Below, one piece after another: positions 11,612 to 22,982 of a stretch of 64,000 nt of DNA (within the stretch, counting starts at the first letter, position 1; every line of letters begins with the position of its first letter). The notes beneath the pieces are model-generated. The model was not told the DNA's origin. It ran no database searches and saw only the letters and a program-made list of their open reading frames with translations. The stretch is taken from contig CM037833.1 of the NCBI GenBank assembly GCA_021234535.1, forward strand, positions 27,017,392 through 27,081,391, read 5' to 3'. The translations under genes and the position numbers were made by a program. Origin of the DNA: Stichopus chloronotus (lineage: Eukaryota; Echinodermata; Holothuroidea; Aspidochirotida; Stichopodidae).

Positions 11612-12139
11612 AATAAGAAGCTTTAGATTTCACGACGCGCACAACACTACCACGTAATAATGTCACGTTGAATGTTCTGCGCAAGGCACTTCTTCACCCA
11701 CTAGTTTTGCCTGAAATTCTACACCGGGTGTTTCGATTTTTCACGTTCTGCTGCAGCCGACAACCTGGATTAAAACATGACGTCATAGTTGACCACTGTA
11801 CTTGTACAAAGTCAATGATGGACTACGTACTTGAGCTCGCCCATTCATTGGTTGATAGTTTCGAGGAAATTATATGTTAAATTAACAACATTTGCCAAAA
11901 ATTACTGGGATTTTTATTTCGTTTATAGTTTGGGTTTGTTAAGCAGAGTACTGAGTGAGTGTAACGATAATCGTGTATCCGTGTATAATCATGTGACTGG
12001 ACACATGACTAACTTTTTCTCCGTTGTACAAATATAATGCACATATTTAGTAGGACAACGAGTTGGCGCTTCGACAGAAGCTGTCCGGTGGACTGCCGCG
12101 TCTCAGGTCTACACGTCGTGAAATCTAAAGCTTCTTATT
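11612..12139. mobile_element. 528-bp element with 26-bp perfect terminal inverted repeats
   Basis: The left arm 11,612-11,637 (AATAAGAAGCTTTAGATTTC and on to ACGACG) is the exact reverse complement of the right arm 12,114-12,139. The equivalent places in copies A (about 416-424) and B (about 6,170-6,180) read straight across as TTATTGTTG, which gives two independent empty sites. There is no transposase frame, so it is a MITE-type non-autonomous element. The target duplication cannot be separated from the A/T-rich ends (TTATT is the likeliest). Confidence 0.88.
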
Positions 12140-12647
12140 GTTGTCCCCACATCACAATGCTGTCATTATTGGTCGATTGCCTAATTCTTTTGTTGAGGCA
12201 CTTTTGACAAATATACAGCAGTACTAAATTACTCTTTATAGCACAGAGAAATACAGTCTTCGGCCACATATATCGCAACGACAAGAGTCAGCAGTTTTAA
12301 AATGTTATCAGAGAGATCCAATGGAAGTTTTGTTTCGTCCAGCGTGATATGAAGAAAATAAAGTGGACTGGGAAAGGGGACAACGAGAAACGGCACTCCT
12401 TTCCGTCCCAAAACGCTACTCCCATAAGGAGTAGATCCACGAAGACTGGCTTACTTCCAAAACAAGGACTTGCCTAAAACGTACTACAATTCTGCGTATT
12501 TGTAGGCAAATGCAGTTCTAGCTTTAGTTTCCATTTTCTCTACATCCCGTAAAATGTAATGTGTGAATCATGCAGTATGTTACTATACTTACTGGAGTCC
12601 ATGTACACGCAATGTATACTGACATCTACTGCCCTTTAAAGACGGGG

Positions 12648-12953
12648 ACATCCCTATGCTCCGACATCTGTGTTTCGACAGCCCTGTATTCCGAAGTCTC
12701 TATGTTCCGACAACCCTACATTTCGATGTTTCAATATTCCGACCTCTGTATGTTTTGACGTCTCTATATTCTGACAAAAGTACTATTTCGCCGAAGAAAG
12801 GGTACATTGGCGACGAAAAAACAAAAAACGTACTTGGGAGCCGAAAAAGTACTTTGGCCCCGAAGAAAAGGTACATTGGCGCCGAGTACTTTGGTGCCGA
12901 TTTGTCGGAACATAGAGATGTCGGAACACTGGGATGTCGGAACATAGAGATGT
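12648..12953. repeat. Mirrored 16-bp minisatellite
   Basis: The left arm (12,648 to about 12,775) has about eight variant copies of a 16-base unit like AAGTCTCTATGTTCCG. The right arm (about 12,904-12,953) has three copies of the same unit in inverted orientation (CGGAACATAGAGATGT). Between them GGTACATTGGCG and AAAGTACT motifs are repeated. The block replaces a short stretch of copies A and B, so it was inserted into copy C. Open frames here are not genes. Confidence 0.85.
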
Positions 12954-14105
12954 AACCTTAAACACTGCGGCTGTACTGCATTGGATTTACACGGCAGACA
13001 ATCACTGTGTTTTATAAGATTTCCGTTGCAAAGGATCTGCATGTGATTATGGTCGTAGGCATTGATTCTGTGAGTTATGCCCTCGAGTAGGAGTGGTAGT
13101 ATAGTAATGATATAACAGTGAGTGTAAGTTACATTTAGAATGCAGGAAACAGTACAACCATTTGATACATGCCCAGAATGCCTGAGGCCTCTGTCTATGA
13201 TGAAATTTATTCTTCCCCTGTTTATCAACCTGAAACATTTTTGTATTATATGTATTACATGTATGGTGTATATGTATATAACAGGTGCGCCTATTAAAAC
13301 TATGTGACATGAATCGAGTACATTTTTTTAAACCACACAAACACATGATACACACAGTAACATTTGTGTCCTATCAGCTTAAGCAATGAGTAAAGATCTA
13401 TGCACCACCAAATCATCCAGTTTCACCGTTTTGTAGACGCAAAGCGTATATTCACATACTATGTAGAGTGTGTCACAAAGTTCAGGTATGATTATGGGTA
13501 TATACATAACGTTTGTAATGTATCTGTATGCATGCTTTACATGTTCTACAATAATACTTACGACTTGATACGATCACAATTTTTGACGACGACAAACAAT
13601 TATGATACACTCTGGGTAAACTTTGTCTCTTTCTGGTAACGGATATAGCAAAGAAGTGCAGGCAGTATAACATATGCAGCCTATTAAAAACAACTGCTTA
13701 AAATTTAAATATATTTGTACACAAATTGCACGTGTACAAAACTCCCTTTAACTGTTTTTAACTTCCCTTTTAGAGATCAGAAGATTTATTCATGTGAAAA
13801 GATCAAACTGCTTGACAGGCTAGCTATGTTTCTCTTATTAGTAATTCATTTCCCTCACATTATTCAGTATTACTTCTGAACCAATATTGATCTCCCAAAC
13901 TGGCTGAGAGAAAGGAAGTATCATTGAATAAATGTTAGTTAATATTCAAGTCACAGTTTGTATCTAACACAAACTGTGCCCAACACTGTAATTTGTATTG
14001 TATTTAAAGGAACGGTCATTACCGTTCCAACATACTTCTACTCATATCATGTCACGCATAGCCACACAGACGGCGTGTGCATGCATGCTTTATTTCTAAA
14101 CCTAC

Positions 14106-14232
14106 CTGGCTTTGCTGAACCATCATACAGCAAATCTCCACATCAACAGGAAGGAAAGGAACACAATGAATTTCACATTGTGTGGGATGTGAATAAAAAG
14201 TAGTAACGCTATGGATCGTGGACGCAAAACGT
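14106..14232 (-). pseudogene. Membrane-segment exon remnant, copy C
   Basis: This is the counterpart of 3,203-3,344. The minus strand reads RPRSIALLLF, then KFIVFLSFLLMWRFAV, followed by a TGA stop before a splice donor (CCAG then gtagg). The hydrophobic segment and the MWR motif are conserved but the exon is no longer open to its donor. Confidence 0.25.
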
Positions 14233-14459
14233 CGCAAATATTCTTTATATGAAAAAAAAAACAGAATCACCAGAAGAGTTTTGGCATTTACTTTACAGGA
14301 ACTCTATTTTAAATCTAACAATACAGCCACCAAAAGAGCTATAGTCCCACACCTACCAAGAACTAGAATATTTCTACATGTATAACACAGTCTATACACA
14401 CAGTCATGTTACATGCAAGTCATTGTTAAAATCGGAAGAGACACCCATTTTTTATTCCT

Positions 14460-15310
14460 CGCCGAAGGTAGGCAAGGAATCTTTGCGATGGTATGGGCAA
14501 GGGAGTGTGTGACGCCTTGGCTTGTAAGCATGATATATCAAGAAGGGAAAGTTGCTTGAACTTCAAAGTTGGTGTGTAGGTATTCCACAGAGAGTAAATG
14601 GTCCCAATTTTTTAGGTAGGTAAAAGGTCATTTGAGGTCACCAGCGGGAATAGTCTGAAAACCTATTAATTAGGGTATCTCAGCAACTGAAAGTTTCTGG
14701 AGCTTCAAACTTAAACCATTGCCAGCACTTGAAAAGTAAATGATCTCTGTCAAGTTGTGATGAAGTCAAAGGTCACATGAGGTCAGTAGAGGACATAGTG
14801 TTAAAACCTTATAAACATGATATTTCAATGAGTGAAAGTTGCTTGAACTTTAAAGTTGGTATGTTGGTAGCCCATTGTTAGTAGATGGTCCCTACGTTTT
14901 CCAGGAAGGACAAAGGTCATATCAGGTCACCATTGGGGAAAGCCAGAAAACCTATTCAACTGCTGAATGTTGCTGGAACTTCAAACTCTTAACCTTGGTT
15001 GCGCTTGATAGCTACATGATCTGTGTCAGGCTTTAGGGAGGTCAAGGGTCACACTAGAGGGTATAGCCTAGAAACCTTGTAAACATTATCTCCAGAAGGA
15101 AAAGTTGCTAGAACTTCACACTTAGTGTATGGTTTAGCAATTAGGAGTAGATGATCCCTATGTTTTTTCATGGAGGTCAAAGGTGACTTGGGCTCACCAA
15201 CGGTGGAGTTTGAAGACCTTATAAGAAAGAAACATATCAGTGGCTGATTTGTAGAAATCGTATCTCAAGGAGGGTAGGTGAGTGAACTTCAAAAGTGGTA
15301 TGTTGGTTGT
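14460..15310. repeat. AGGTCA-rich tandem repeat array 1
   Basis: Degenerate units of roughly 150-300 bases alternate phrases such as GGAAAGTTGCTTGAACTTC, TTGGTATGTTGGTAG and AGGTCAAAGGTCA with GAGGTCACCAG. The same family recurs at 43,630-44,600. No coding frame is supported. It looks like an echinoderm-type dispersed repeat, but that label is an inference. Confidence 0.7.
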
Positions 15311-17149
15311 TGGTTATCATTTCTTCATCATAAATGTTGGCAAGCAATAACAATGTCCTTTAACTTTCTGGTTTCTGTATGCTTTATGTTTATGACATAA
15401 AGAATTTGTACGACTCACCGCATTTACAAACCCTAAGGTTGCCTTTTCTTTTTTATTTGTAATTTTGACCTTTATGTCCGACTTACCTACGAAAAGACAT
15501 GGCAATTCTTTGTGTGACCTTGCACTTACGTAATGCTAAGACTTTCACGTGTCACATGTAGAGCCTTGCAAGTCCTAAGTGTTGTGGTCATTGGTCTACA
15601 ACAAGCCATGCCCTCCCTTACATAAATTTTTTTCTATGAAATCGGAAAAGTCCGGAATTTATAGTATACGTCAGGGTCTACACTGTAACATATCTCTTAC
15701 TTAAAGAGGAAATCAGGGTTTATTTTCACAATTTGTTTCACTACAATTCCCCACTGGTATCTTACATTGACTTATAACTAACAAATATGATCAAGTTTAT
15801 CTCAAAACATGTGGACAATTTCGAAAAACGAGTCAAATTTGGTATAATCGTATACAGGAGGCTGCCTTGTCTTGTACATGAACGTATATTTTCTTGTACC
15901 TGACAAATATTACGAGTTCTCATTCAGCAGTAATCAACGCAATAATTACCGTTTCTTCTACCTAAAAAACACCTCCCAAACGTCTCTATATTTCGGTGAA
16001 CAATCAGTTTAGAAGTAAAAATCAACTAAAGGTGAATTTTGTCAGTCAAACCCTGATTTCCCCTTTAATATCACTACCGGTTTACTTGTGTGGGTATGCA
16101 TTTCTATTTCCTTTATTAGTAATTAAGCAGGAACCGATCACTCAAATGACGAGATTAAAAGAGTATATGAGAGCCATAAAATACAGGGTTGTATTGAAAT
16201 TCACATGGCCATAGTGTTTACTTTGCTGATATGAGGAAATCTTGATAAGCACATAATTTTTTGGCACACAGTCATAAATAGCTTCCTTTTCCATTACTTC
16301 ACGCTTCCTGTCACACTTCTCGGTATGATGTTTGAATGATTCATTTGTTAATTATTGTAGTGCGCCGCACCACAATCTTGTCATTATTGGTCGAATGTTT
16401 TCGAAATTGCAGGACGTAATCTCTTAAATGAGGATGAATTTAGTTGTGAGGAGCTTTATAATATGTTTTTTTTTTCTCTAGGAATAGCGAAATTCTGAAG
16501 AAATTTCAATTGATAAGATTTCTTATGATCAAGTGCTACTGACGTCACTTTAAATGGTCATTGTTTACCATACACAATTTTGGTCAATAAATGAGCATGC
16601 CGATATGAGCTAAAAATACTAAGAACGGAGTAAATCATGTTCAGATATATTATATTTTACGTATTTCATTCTGGAATATGCCGAATCTTATTCAGTCACT
16701 CTTCGTTTCCACCATTTCATATTTCATTCCTATAACATTTATTTAACATACATGATGGATTTTCGAAAACATACATCGCAAATCAGTCAGTTCTTGCAAC
16801 CATCTTTTGAGGTACAATTACAGAGAATTAAGACACACTCTAACGAAAATTAATTAGTTGTCATCCTTAATGTGGTGATTGTTTTCTTCATGTCCGAATT
16901 AGTCTACAATTTGATTAATGTCGAGAAAGACGAACTTTTTCTTCTCATTGGCTGTTTTGTAAGCAATTTTTTTAAGACCAGAGGGCTTTCCACGTAGTTG
17001 AGTATCTCATCGCCAATATGCATTGATTTTAACACAGCGCCTGCCCATGGACCAATTTGTAATAGCTTACTTTTAGAGATAAGTGAAAAGTAGAAATCAA
17101 CAGAAAGTAGTCTATTACAAGAGTATTTTGTCTAAGTTCTTGGTGGTGT
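15311..17149. other. No gene seen
   Basis: Only short random frames. A fragment at about 16,365-16,400 (CACAATCTTGTCATTATTGGTCGAA) resembles part of segmental repeat A/B/C. Confidence 0.5.
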
Positions 17150-17337
17150 CTATGTAGTTGTACATTTTGGAGTAATATCAAAACTATTAGCCTGAAGAAT
17201 GTAAGAAAACTTTGTTTTGAGAGTTGGGTTGTCCACGGCCTGACGAAGTAAGGAACAATCTTCTGAAGAAGTGTAGAGATCTGAGAAGACGTTCCTTAAC
17301 AGAGTTATTTTTTTCTTACAGAGACAAACATCAAAAA
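17150..17337 (-). other. Possible C-terminal tail exon of the kinase gene
   Basis: A minus-strand frame downstream of the last kinase exon reads LYTSSEDCSLLRQAVDNP followed by ILQANSFDITPKCTTT and a stop. Several AG acceptors (for example TTCTTCAG) are available, so the exact start is not determinable, and the opposite strand is open too. Position and hydrophilic composition fit a receptor-kinase tail, but no motif proves it. Confidence 0.22.
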
Positions 17338-17865
17338 AGGGTGGCGGCGACTGAGGATCTAAAGCCACGAACGATCAGTGATCCTGAGTTGGTAACTGAA
17401 TATTCAATACTAGTATACTTCCCATTGGATTGCTCAAAAAGCACGCCGTTGATTTGAATGAAAACTGTCAACCACTACATTATCGTATTCTACACTTTTT
17501 GTAGTTATGTTAGAAGAATTTTAAATCATATGGCAAAATTAACCAACTGAAACTTACTTATTTTCCCAGATTGTCTGAATGGTGTAATTAAAAGCCTTAC
17601 CAAAATTCTGGAGATGAAATTTCAACGTTTTTACTTTTTGCCTACGGACGCAATCACTTTAACACTTCTTGTTGAGTGTGTCATATGGTTCATTTAAACT
17701 TGGGTTCGATGGAAGATGTATGCATTTGACTTTTTCACAACAAATTGACATTTTCTCAAGTTGGATGAAGACCAGTGAAGTCACCTTACTGTGCAAATGT
17801 TGACCATATCTCGTTTACTTTACATATCACACAGCTTACGTCTGAAAGGTCTTTGATATGCATAC

Positions 17866-17930
17866 CTCTTCAAAAACTGTTCTGAGTTGAGCAATTGAAG
17901 GTCTGCTTTCAATGTTGTCCGACCAACACC
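17866..17930 (-). pseudogene. Tyrosine kinase exon, subdomain XI (CW..RP)
   Basis: Between a TTTTTAG acceptor and a gtatgc donor the minus strand encodes CWSDNIESRPSIAQLRTVFEE. CW followed by RP at this spacing and a hydrophobic helix is the hallmark of protein tyrosine kinase subdomain XI. It enters with one base from the previous exon and leaves in phase 0. It belongs with the exons at 18,031-18,087 and 19,078-19,192. This exon alone is undamaged. Confidence 0.75.
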
Positions 17931-18030
17931 CTAAAAACACTTTATTCCTAGAGAAGTAAAACATATTATTAAACTTTGTGGAAGTATTTAGTGTAAGATA
18001 TAATATTTACTGATATATTTTAATAGGTAC

Positions 18031-18087
18031 CATGACAAAATGTTTGAATGAAAATGATAACGGACTTTGGATGTGACAATTGACGCT
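18031..18087 (-). pseudogene. Tyrosine kinase exon, segment before subdomain XI
   Basis: An acceptor (TCCACAG) and donor (ATG then gtacct) bound 57 bases reading RQLSHPKSVIIFIQTFCH, which joins in phase to GCWSDN of the next exon. Kinases have L..P..CP..LY.IM..CW here; the usual Cys-Pro is replaced by Ser-Val, which suggests drift. A possible small preceding exon at 18,368-18,401 (FVSADFQDLQN, donor gtaagtg) would need one more base to stay in phase, so there may be another lesion at that junction. Confidence 0.6.
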
Positions 18088-19077
18088 CTGTGGATACAAT
18101 TTATTCAGCCTCATCTATTAAACATGAGAGCAGACACTAGTTCTTATATTTTCGATATACTTGTCTGAATGCGTTAGATTTATGAAATCAACTTTAGTTA
18201 AGTCCTTGTACTCATGTGAAAATGGTGATGACAATTTTGAAAATTAATCCAAAATGGGACTTTTTCCATTTTTGAATTTAGACAACTGTTACATCATTTT
18301 GTTTTCGTTTCATTTTTGATTAAGTTTAAAAAAAAAATAACTCTTTAAGCTTCCATGTAGCACTTACATTCTGTAGGTCCTGAAAATCCGCAGATACAAA
18401 TCTTTGGATAAAGGCACCATGTAAGTTCATAAAGGTAATGGAACACCAATGGCAATAAATTGTGTTGTCTCGTTATGGTTTGCCTTGGTATTCCCTTGGT
18501 ACTTAGTTTGAATTTCTTTCCTCTTTAGAGTCATTTATGCCATTAAATGATCAGTTTATGACTGTGATCAAATAATTCTTACCTTAATATTTTCCTACTG
18601 CTGTGCAGACTATTTTGCGCGTCATGACATGAATTATTATTCTCTCCGATTTTCAGTTGAAAATTCGTAGAACCTATGTAATGTTTATCAACAGTTCATG
18701 TTATTATTATAAACCTATAAAATGCTGACACACAAGAAATCCACTACAAAAGATGACATTATGGCAATATCAAATTCACTAGGTATTGTCGGAGATTTTT
18801 TCAAATGGAAAATATTTTAATCGTTTCCTAAAGACAAACTTTCTTTTCTAGATGGATAACGGGGACAAGATGGCCATTAGATTCCCCATGTTCACAGACA
18901 CTTTTCTAATACAATATGCTACAGGGAACATTGAGCTATGTGTAATTCTCTGTAGAATTGTAAAGACACTTCTAGCCGTTTATACTTTAAACACTGAAAA
19001 CGATAAAATTAACAATTCAACACTTTCAATTAATTGACAGGAAATCACAAAACTGTGTTTTTAAGAACTTCATTTAC

Positions 19078-19192
19078 CAATTGTCATAATTTCCCAAATG
19101 ACAACTGCTGTAGACCAGACATCAGTTCCCTTAGTGTATTCGTTTCGTCGTAAAGATTCAACTTGAAACAGACATGATAAATCGCTATCAAC
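19078..19192 (-). pseudogene. Tyrosine kinase exon, subdomains VIII-IX (DVWS)
   Basis: Between TTTTGTCAG and a gtaaat donor the minus strand reads VESLRRNEYTKGTDVWST followed by AVVIWEIMTIG. This is the strongly conserved ESL...SDVWSFGVVLWEI block after the kinase activation segment. The expected P..WM.PE just before it is replaced by LSCLFQV, so the end of the activation segment has diverged. The exons with the catalytic loop (HRD) and DFG, which should lie upstream (19,200-21,000), were not found. A LINE fragment occupies part of that interval. Confidence 0.8.
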
Positions 19193-19539
19193 CTGACAAA
19201 ACAAATAATAAAACTTTTGTTGCATAATCACACATGCATATCATACGCTCATATCATAATCTCATAATATTCCGTCATGAATAAATTAATGAATCAATTA
19301 TGAATGAATTCATTTTATTTTATAATGCACTAGACATCACTTTTCATTAAACAAAACGTACCCCGTATGAATGAATTAACTCCATTCATGTCAATAGGTC
19401 CATAGTGGAATTTCTTGCCAGTTGTTCTGTCCATTGCATTTCATCATTCATAAACGATAGCAAGGTTTCACACACCAAGTGTTCTTGTTAAGAGTAAATT
19501 TGACCTATTTCAAACATTTCATCACAAAGGATACTATTG

Positions 19540-19972
19540 TTATTATATTATATTTACACGGGGTCTTGAGTAAATTATTATTTAAAGGCACTTTACAGAA
19601 AACAATGCAAATCCAATTAACAAATTAATCTGCAGACAAGAGAGACGAAACGTGAAGAAGTGTACACAAAAGCGAAGATCAGGACCTAGAAAGACCTTTG
19701 AAAGCAAGAGTAAACAAACACGTTCTTATATTTTTCTTTTAAAAACTAAGATACAAAGACGAACTGAGTGTAGGAAAAGGAGAGATTTCATTCCATAATC
19801 GGTTTCCACATAAAAACACTAAAGTCGCCAAAGCTTTTACACCTAGTGCGAGGGACAGCAAGATAAACAGAATTTGGAGAATCATGTCGAGACTGAATCT
19901 GGTATTGTAGAACAAGTGCAAAGTAAAAGGGGCCATATTATATCGTGACTTCTGAACCAGATGAATCATGTA
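19540..19972 (-). mobile_element. 3' end fragment of a LINE (CR1/RTE-like)
   Basis: The minus strand reads TLVFLCGNRLWNEISPFPTL followed by a serine-rich stretch and, in a neighbouring frame, KKNIRTCLFTLAF. This matches the G.RLWN.LP...R..SL..FK..LKT.LF signature at the C-terminus of many CR1, L2 or RTE-type LINE polyproteins. It is only the last part of the element and is frameshifted. It lies in what would be an intron of the receptor-kinase gene, between the juxtamembrane and kinase C-lobe exons. Confidence 0.5.
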
Positions 19973-21013
19973 TTGAACTGTACGCCGGTGTGATTGGAAT
20001 CGACATTTGTTTTTGTTTTTTTTTGGGGGGGGGAGTCATTTTACGAGAGCGAAAAACAAGACAACCTACGTAATTTTAAAAGCGTTAAAGTATGGTAATT
20101 AAGTAATTAGAAATAACGAAAATAAAGGATAACAATAATCGATATGACCGTGTACAAGACCATGAACGAATACTTTACATGTTTCAGGACTTCGAACAGA
20201 CCTGATGCAATGAAATGAATAAGACACAGTTTTACATTCAGCAGTTATATGTTTATCAAACTCAAGGCAGATATCAAGCCAAACACCAAGGTTTTAATAC
20301 TACTGGTATGGTATGGTTCCGCTGCCAACAAAGATAAAATGTGAATTAGGCTTAGTACGCAAGTGTAGGGATCGTAAAACAATAAAATTAGTTTTGTTAT
20401 CATACACTTTCAGCTGCTGTTGCTGCATATTGCTGCATCTTCCAAACCTGTGGAAGTAAAAGAGTTTAGGTTACAGGTTACGTTCATGAACGAGTTCCTG
20501 CCGTTAGTAAAGCATTCTTCAGGAATTTAATTTACTGACAAAAACGAATGTTAAGCATACATTTCGGTAACGCTTGTTTCTACTTTACAACATGGCTGAA
20601 AATTGGTATCTGCTTCTCTGACATAAACAATGCGTTATATTTTACTTTAATATTGAGGATATAAAAATGAGGCAGTTTCCCAATGTCATTCTCTAAATGG
20701 GGAAGCTGAGCTGAAAAAAAAGCTAGGAACTACTTGTATGGATCATTGTTGTTACTTCAAAGGATGCTATAGACTTGTATATAGTTATTTTTCCTTTACC
20801 CCAATCCATGTAGATTCTGTCCGTACCAGTTGATTCTCAGATAATTTTGTTTTACAGACAATCTCTCAATTTTTCAACACACGAAACTGTAAATTCATAC
20901 AAAAACAGCGGTAACTTTTGGTAATATGAAAGTTGTATAGATCAACGTCAATGAGTTACATCAATCTATGGTGTTACTTTGATGAATACGAAGTAGTGAG
21001 AACATATTCTTAC
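19973..21013. other. Interval expected to hold kinase N-lobe and catalytic-loop exons
   Basis: I cannot find a glycine loop, VAVK, HRD or DFG motif on the minus strand. Two weak fragments near good acceptors, VEKLRDCL (about 20,845-20,875) and LPHLENDIGKLPHFYILNIK (about 20,648-20,714), might be N-lobe remnants, but this is not supported by motif evidence. Confidence 0.3.
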
Positions 21014-21056
21014 CACTTCATCATAGGAGATGTCCCAGGATAACTGTATATGTCTG
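21014..21056 (-). pseudogene. Juxtamembrane exon of receptor kinase
   Basis: A 43-base exon between TCTCAATAG and a gtaaga donor encodes RHIQLSWDISYDEV. In receptor tyrosine kinases a W.I.Y.E segment of this kind sits directly before the glycine loop. It joins in phase to the 31-base exon at 21,281-21,311 and leaves in phase 0. Confidence 0.6.
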
Positions 21057-21280
21057 CTATTGAGATCTATTGTATGATTTTTTTTTAACAATACATGGTA
21101 TAAACAGAGTTGCTTAGAAAAGAATGAGATCTCTAACATACGTATCTTTGAGGAGTGTAATTTATGGATAAACCCGAAAAGTTTAGTTCAGAGTGTACTG
21201 TTCAGAAAATTATTCAGGACTGACTGTCAGTTTCACTGACTTAACTTCTAATGATATCGGAAATATTAAGTTGTACTCAC

Positions 21281-21311
21281 TTTAAATTAAAGGATCCTCT
21301 CTTCATGGATA
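21281..21311 (-). pseudogene. Juxtamembrane micro-exon of receptor kinase
   Basis: A 31-base exon (acceptor TTTTTATTGCAG, donor gtgagt) encodes SMKRGSFNL. The basic composition suits the cytoplasmic side of a membrane anchor. Its entering and leaving phases match the transmembrane exon (21,606-21,658) and the next exon (21,014-21,056), and this chain of matching phases is the main evidence. Confidence 0.55.
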
Positions 21312-21605
21312 CTGCAATAAAAAATACACATGGGTTACATTCTATAGGCTTTGTCGTTCTCGGTTTCTTCTTATACTGTTTAGATTTCCACAAGTTACCG
21401 AAACATCACAAATAAATAAAAACAAATAGAAATCGTTGTTTTATGCAGGGATTATTAATGGATATTTGGTAAGGAAAATAACATGGACAAGGAAAAGCAA
21501 CTTCTTAAAATAAATGTTAATATACATCGAATTTGACAGGTATATTGGATTGCGAAGAATTCACTCATTAGGGGAAAATTTTGTACCTTGATGTCATTGA
21601 CTCAC

Positions 21606-21658
21606 CACTTACAACGAAGAACGAAAGAGTCAATAAAATAAGAAAAGCAACCGACAGA
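21606..21658 (-). pseudogene. Transmembrane exon of receptor kinase
   Basis: A 53-base exon (acceptor TTTTACTGTCAG, donor gtgagt) encodes LSVAFLILLTLSFFVVS, a membrane-spanning helix. It exits in the phase needed by the next micro-exon. It needs two bases from the preceding exon, whereas the fourth Ig exon supplies one, so either a small exon is missing or there is a further frame lesion. Confidence 0.6.
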
Positions 21659-22223
21659 CTGACAGTAAAAGATAAAAAAAAGCGTCCTGAGGATGTGTTA
21701 ACGTTTATGTGTTGATCTTTCTCTGGAGAAAATTCAAACAGAAATTAGAACAAAATAAATATTCACCAAAAACAGTAAGTTTGTCTTATAGAAAATAGAA
21801 AAAAAATGCTTTAGAATAGATTTGTTACATTGAATTCCGTTTCAAACAGACCTAAAAAGTGTCTTTACCTGGCATCTTTTTCGAAAGAAAAAACAATTTT
21901 AATTATTCCTATAATTTAAAATGTCACTGATGTGGTACTACAAGTTTGTACCGTTTGGTTGCGCATTTGCTTCACAACTTGCATTCAGTGACTGCTTTAT
22001 CTTTTGATAATTAAAAGTGCAATTAACAGTTATCAACATATAATGCATTGAAGTAATCTTAATAGGGGATGATCATTTGCTGAGAATTTTAACAGCTGTT
22101 AGAGGTCACGTTTCTTTTCTCTGGCATTTTATTTTTACTTTCTTACTTACTGTTTTACCCTTTACTACATATCTGCCGTTTGTCGCTGACTGAATTATGT
22201 ACATTAACATAACATCAACTTAC

Positions 22224-22550
22224 CAGTTACATGAAATATTTTATGGATCTGATTTTCTTTTGGGCAGCTTATCCCTGTGCAAGCACAGGTTATAACTCCC
22301 GATCCATGAAATGGTCTCGATCGAACCTCCACGCTGTTATTGTACTCAAAAGTACTCTGAAAGTACTCTGAATTCACATTCATATCAAAACTAGATGAAT
22401 CATTGGTGTCTTAATGCATTGTTGTAGAAAGGGTAAACGTTTGTCTGGTGCCAAATGCCTTGCATGATACAACAAATTCACGCCCTTCTTCCACGTAAAC
22501 TTCTTTGTCGTTTTCGTAACCATCAACAGTGAGCTCGAGGTTTGCAATCA
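22224..22550 (-). pseudogene. Immunoglobulin domain exon 4 with internal stop codon
   Basis: A phase 1-1 exon of 327 bases, bounded by CATTCCAG and a gtaagt-like donor, encodes an Ig-like domain: LELTVDGYENDKEVYVEEG, then EFVVSCKAFG, and after the break the second cysteine region GSGVITCACTG. A TAA at 22,411-22,413 interrupts the frame midway; the frame on both sides is otherwise open and in register. The usual core tryptophan after the first cysteine is not evident. It resembles exon 3 (shared LTVDG/MTVDG and EEGKE/EEGRE words). Confidence 0.78.
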
Positions 22551-22982
22551 CTGGAATGAAATGGATAAATCTGATGTAGTATGTAAGCTGTATGTGTCTG
22601 CTGATGTTACAGGAGTCCTCTAGACTAGTCAGTCAATTGCCGTCTCTTTTACTTAACTCACAAATTACTTCATGTACTTAAAAATGTTTCTGGCTATTCG
22701 CCAGAAACAAAAATTCATGCGAATACGACAATTTATTGGCTTGAAACAGACTTAAGTTTATTAGCAACCGTATTAGGGTCTAAGTATAGGGTCAAAGGTT
22801 ACATTTAGTGACGGTACTGTAAGCTAATTTTGTTCTTGAGAATAGTGTCAACTTTAATAAAAGCCTCTGCTGAAAAGCATACCCTTCGCAAGTTTAATAT
22901 GTGAAGCAGGAGCTGAAGAAAGAACATTAAATTATACAATTAATCTGCTACTTTATTTTACGATGAAAAACGATGTTCTTAC

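Larger units (their letters stand above)
11410..14450. repeat. Segmental repeat copy C (left end lost, diverged)
   Basis: The copy resumes at the point equivalent to about position 227 of copy A (CTTTCAGATTTTGTGAC) and can be followed with growing divergence to about 14,450. It lacks the TTA tract. It carries two insertions absent from A and B: an inverted-terminal element at 11,612-12,139 and a mirrored minisatellite at about 12,638-12,960. Its identity to A is visibly lower than that of B, so it is the older duplicate. Confidence 0.75.

Noticed and set aside
12656..13228. Several overlapping frames of 60-154 codons
   Set aside because: They follow the mirrored 16-bp minisatellite and its flank, with repeated peptides on both strands.
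17224..17457. 77-codon plus-strand frame
   Set aside because: Lies opposite the possible kinase tail exon; no motif and no splice context.
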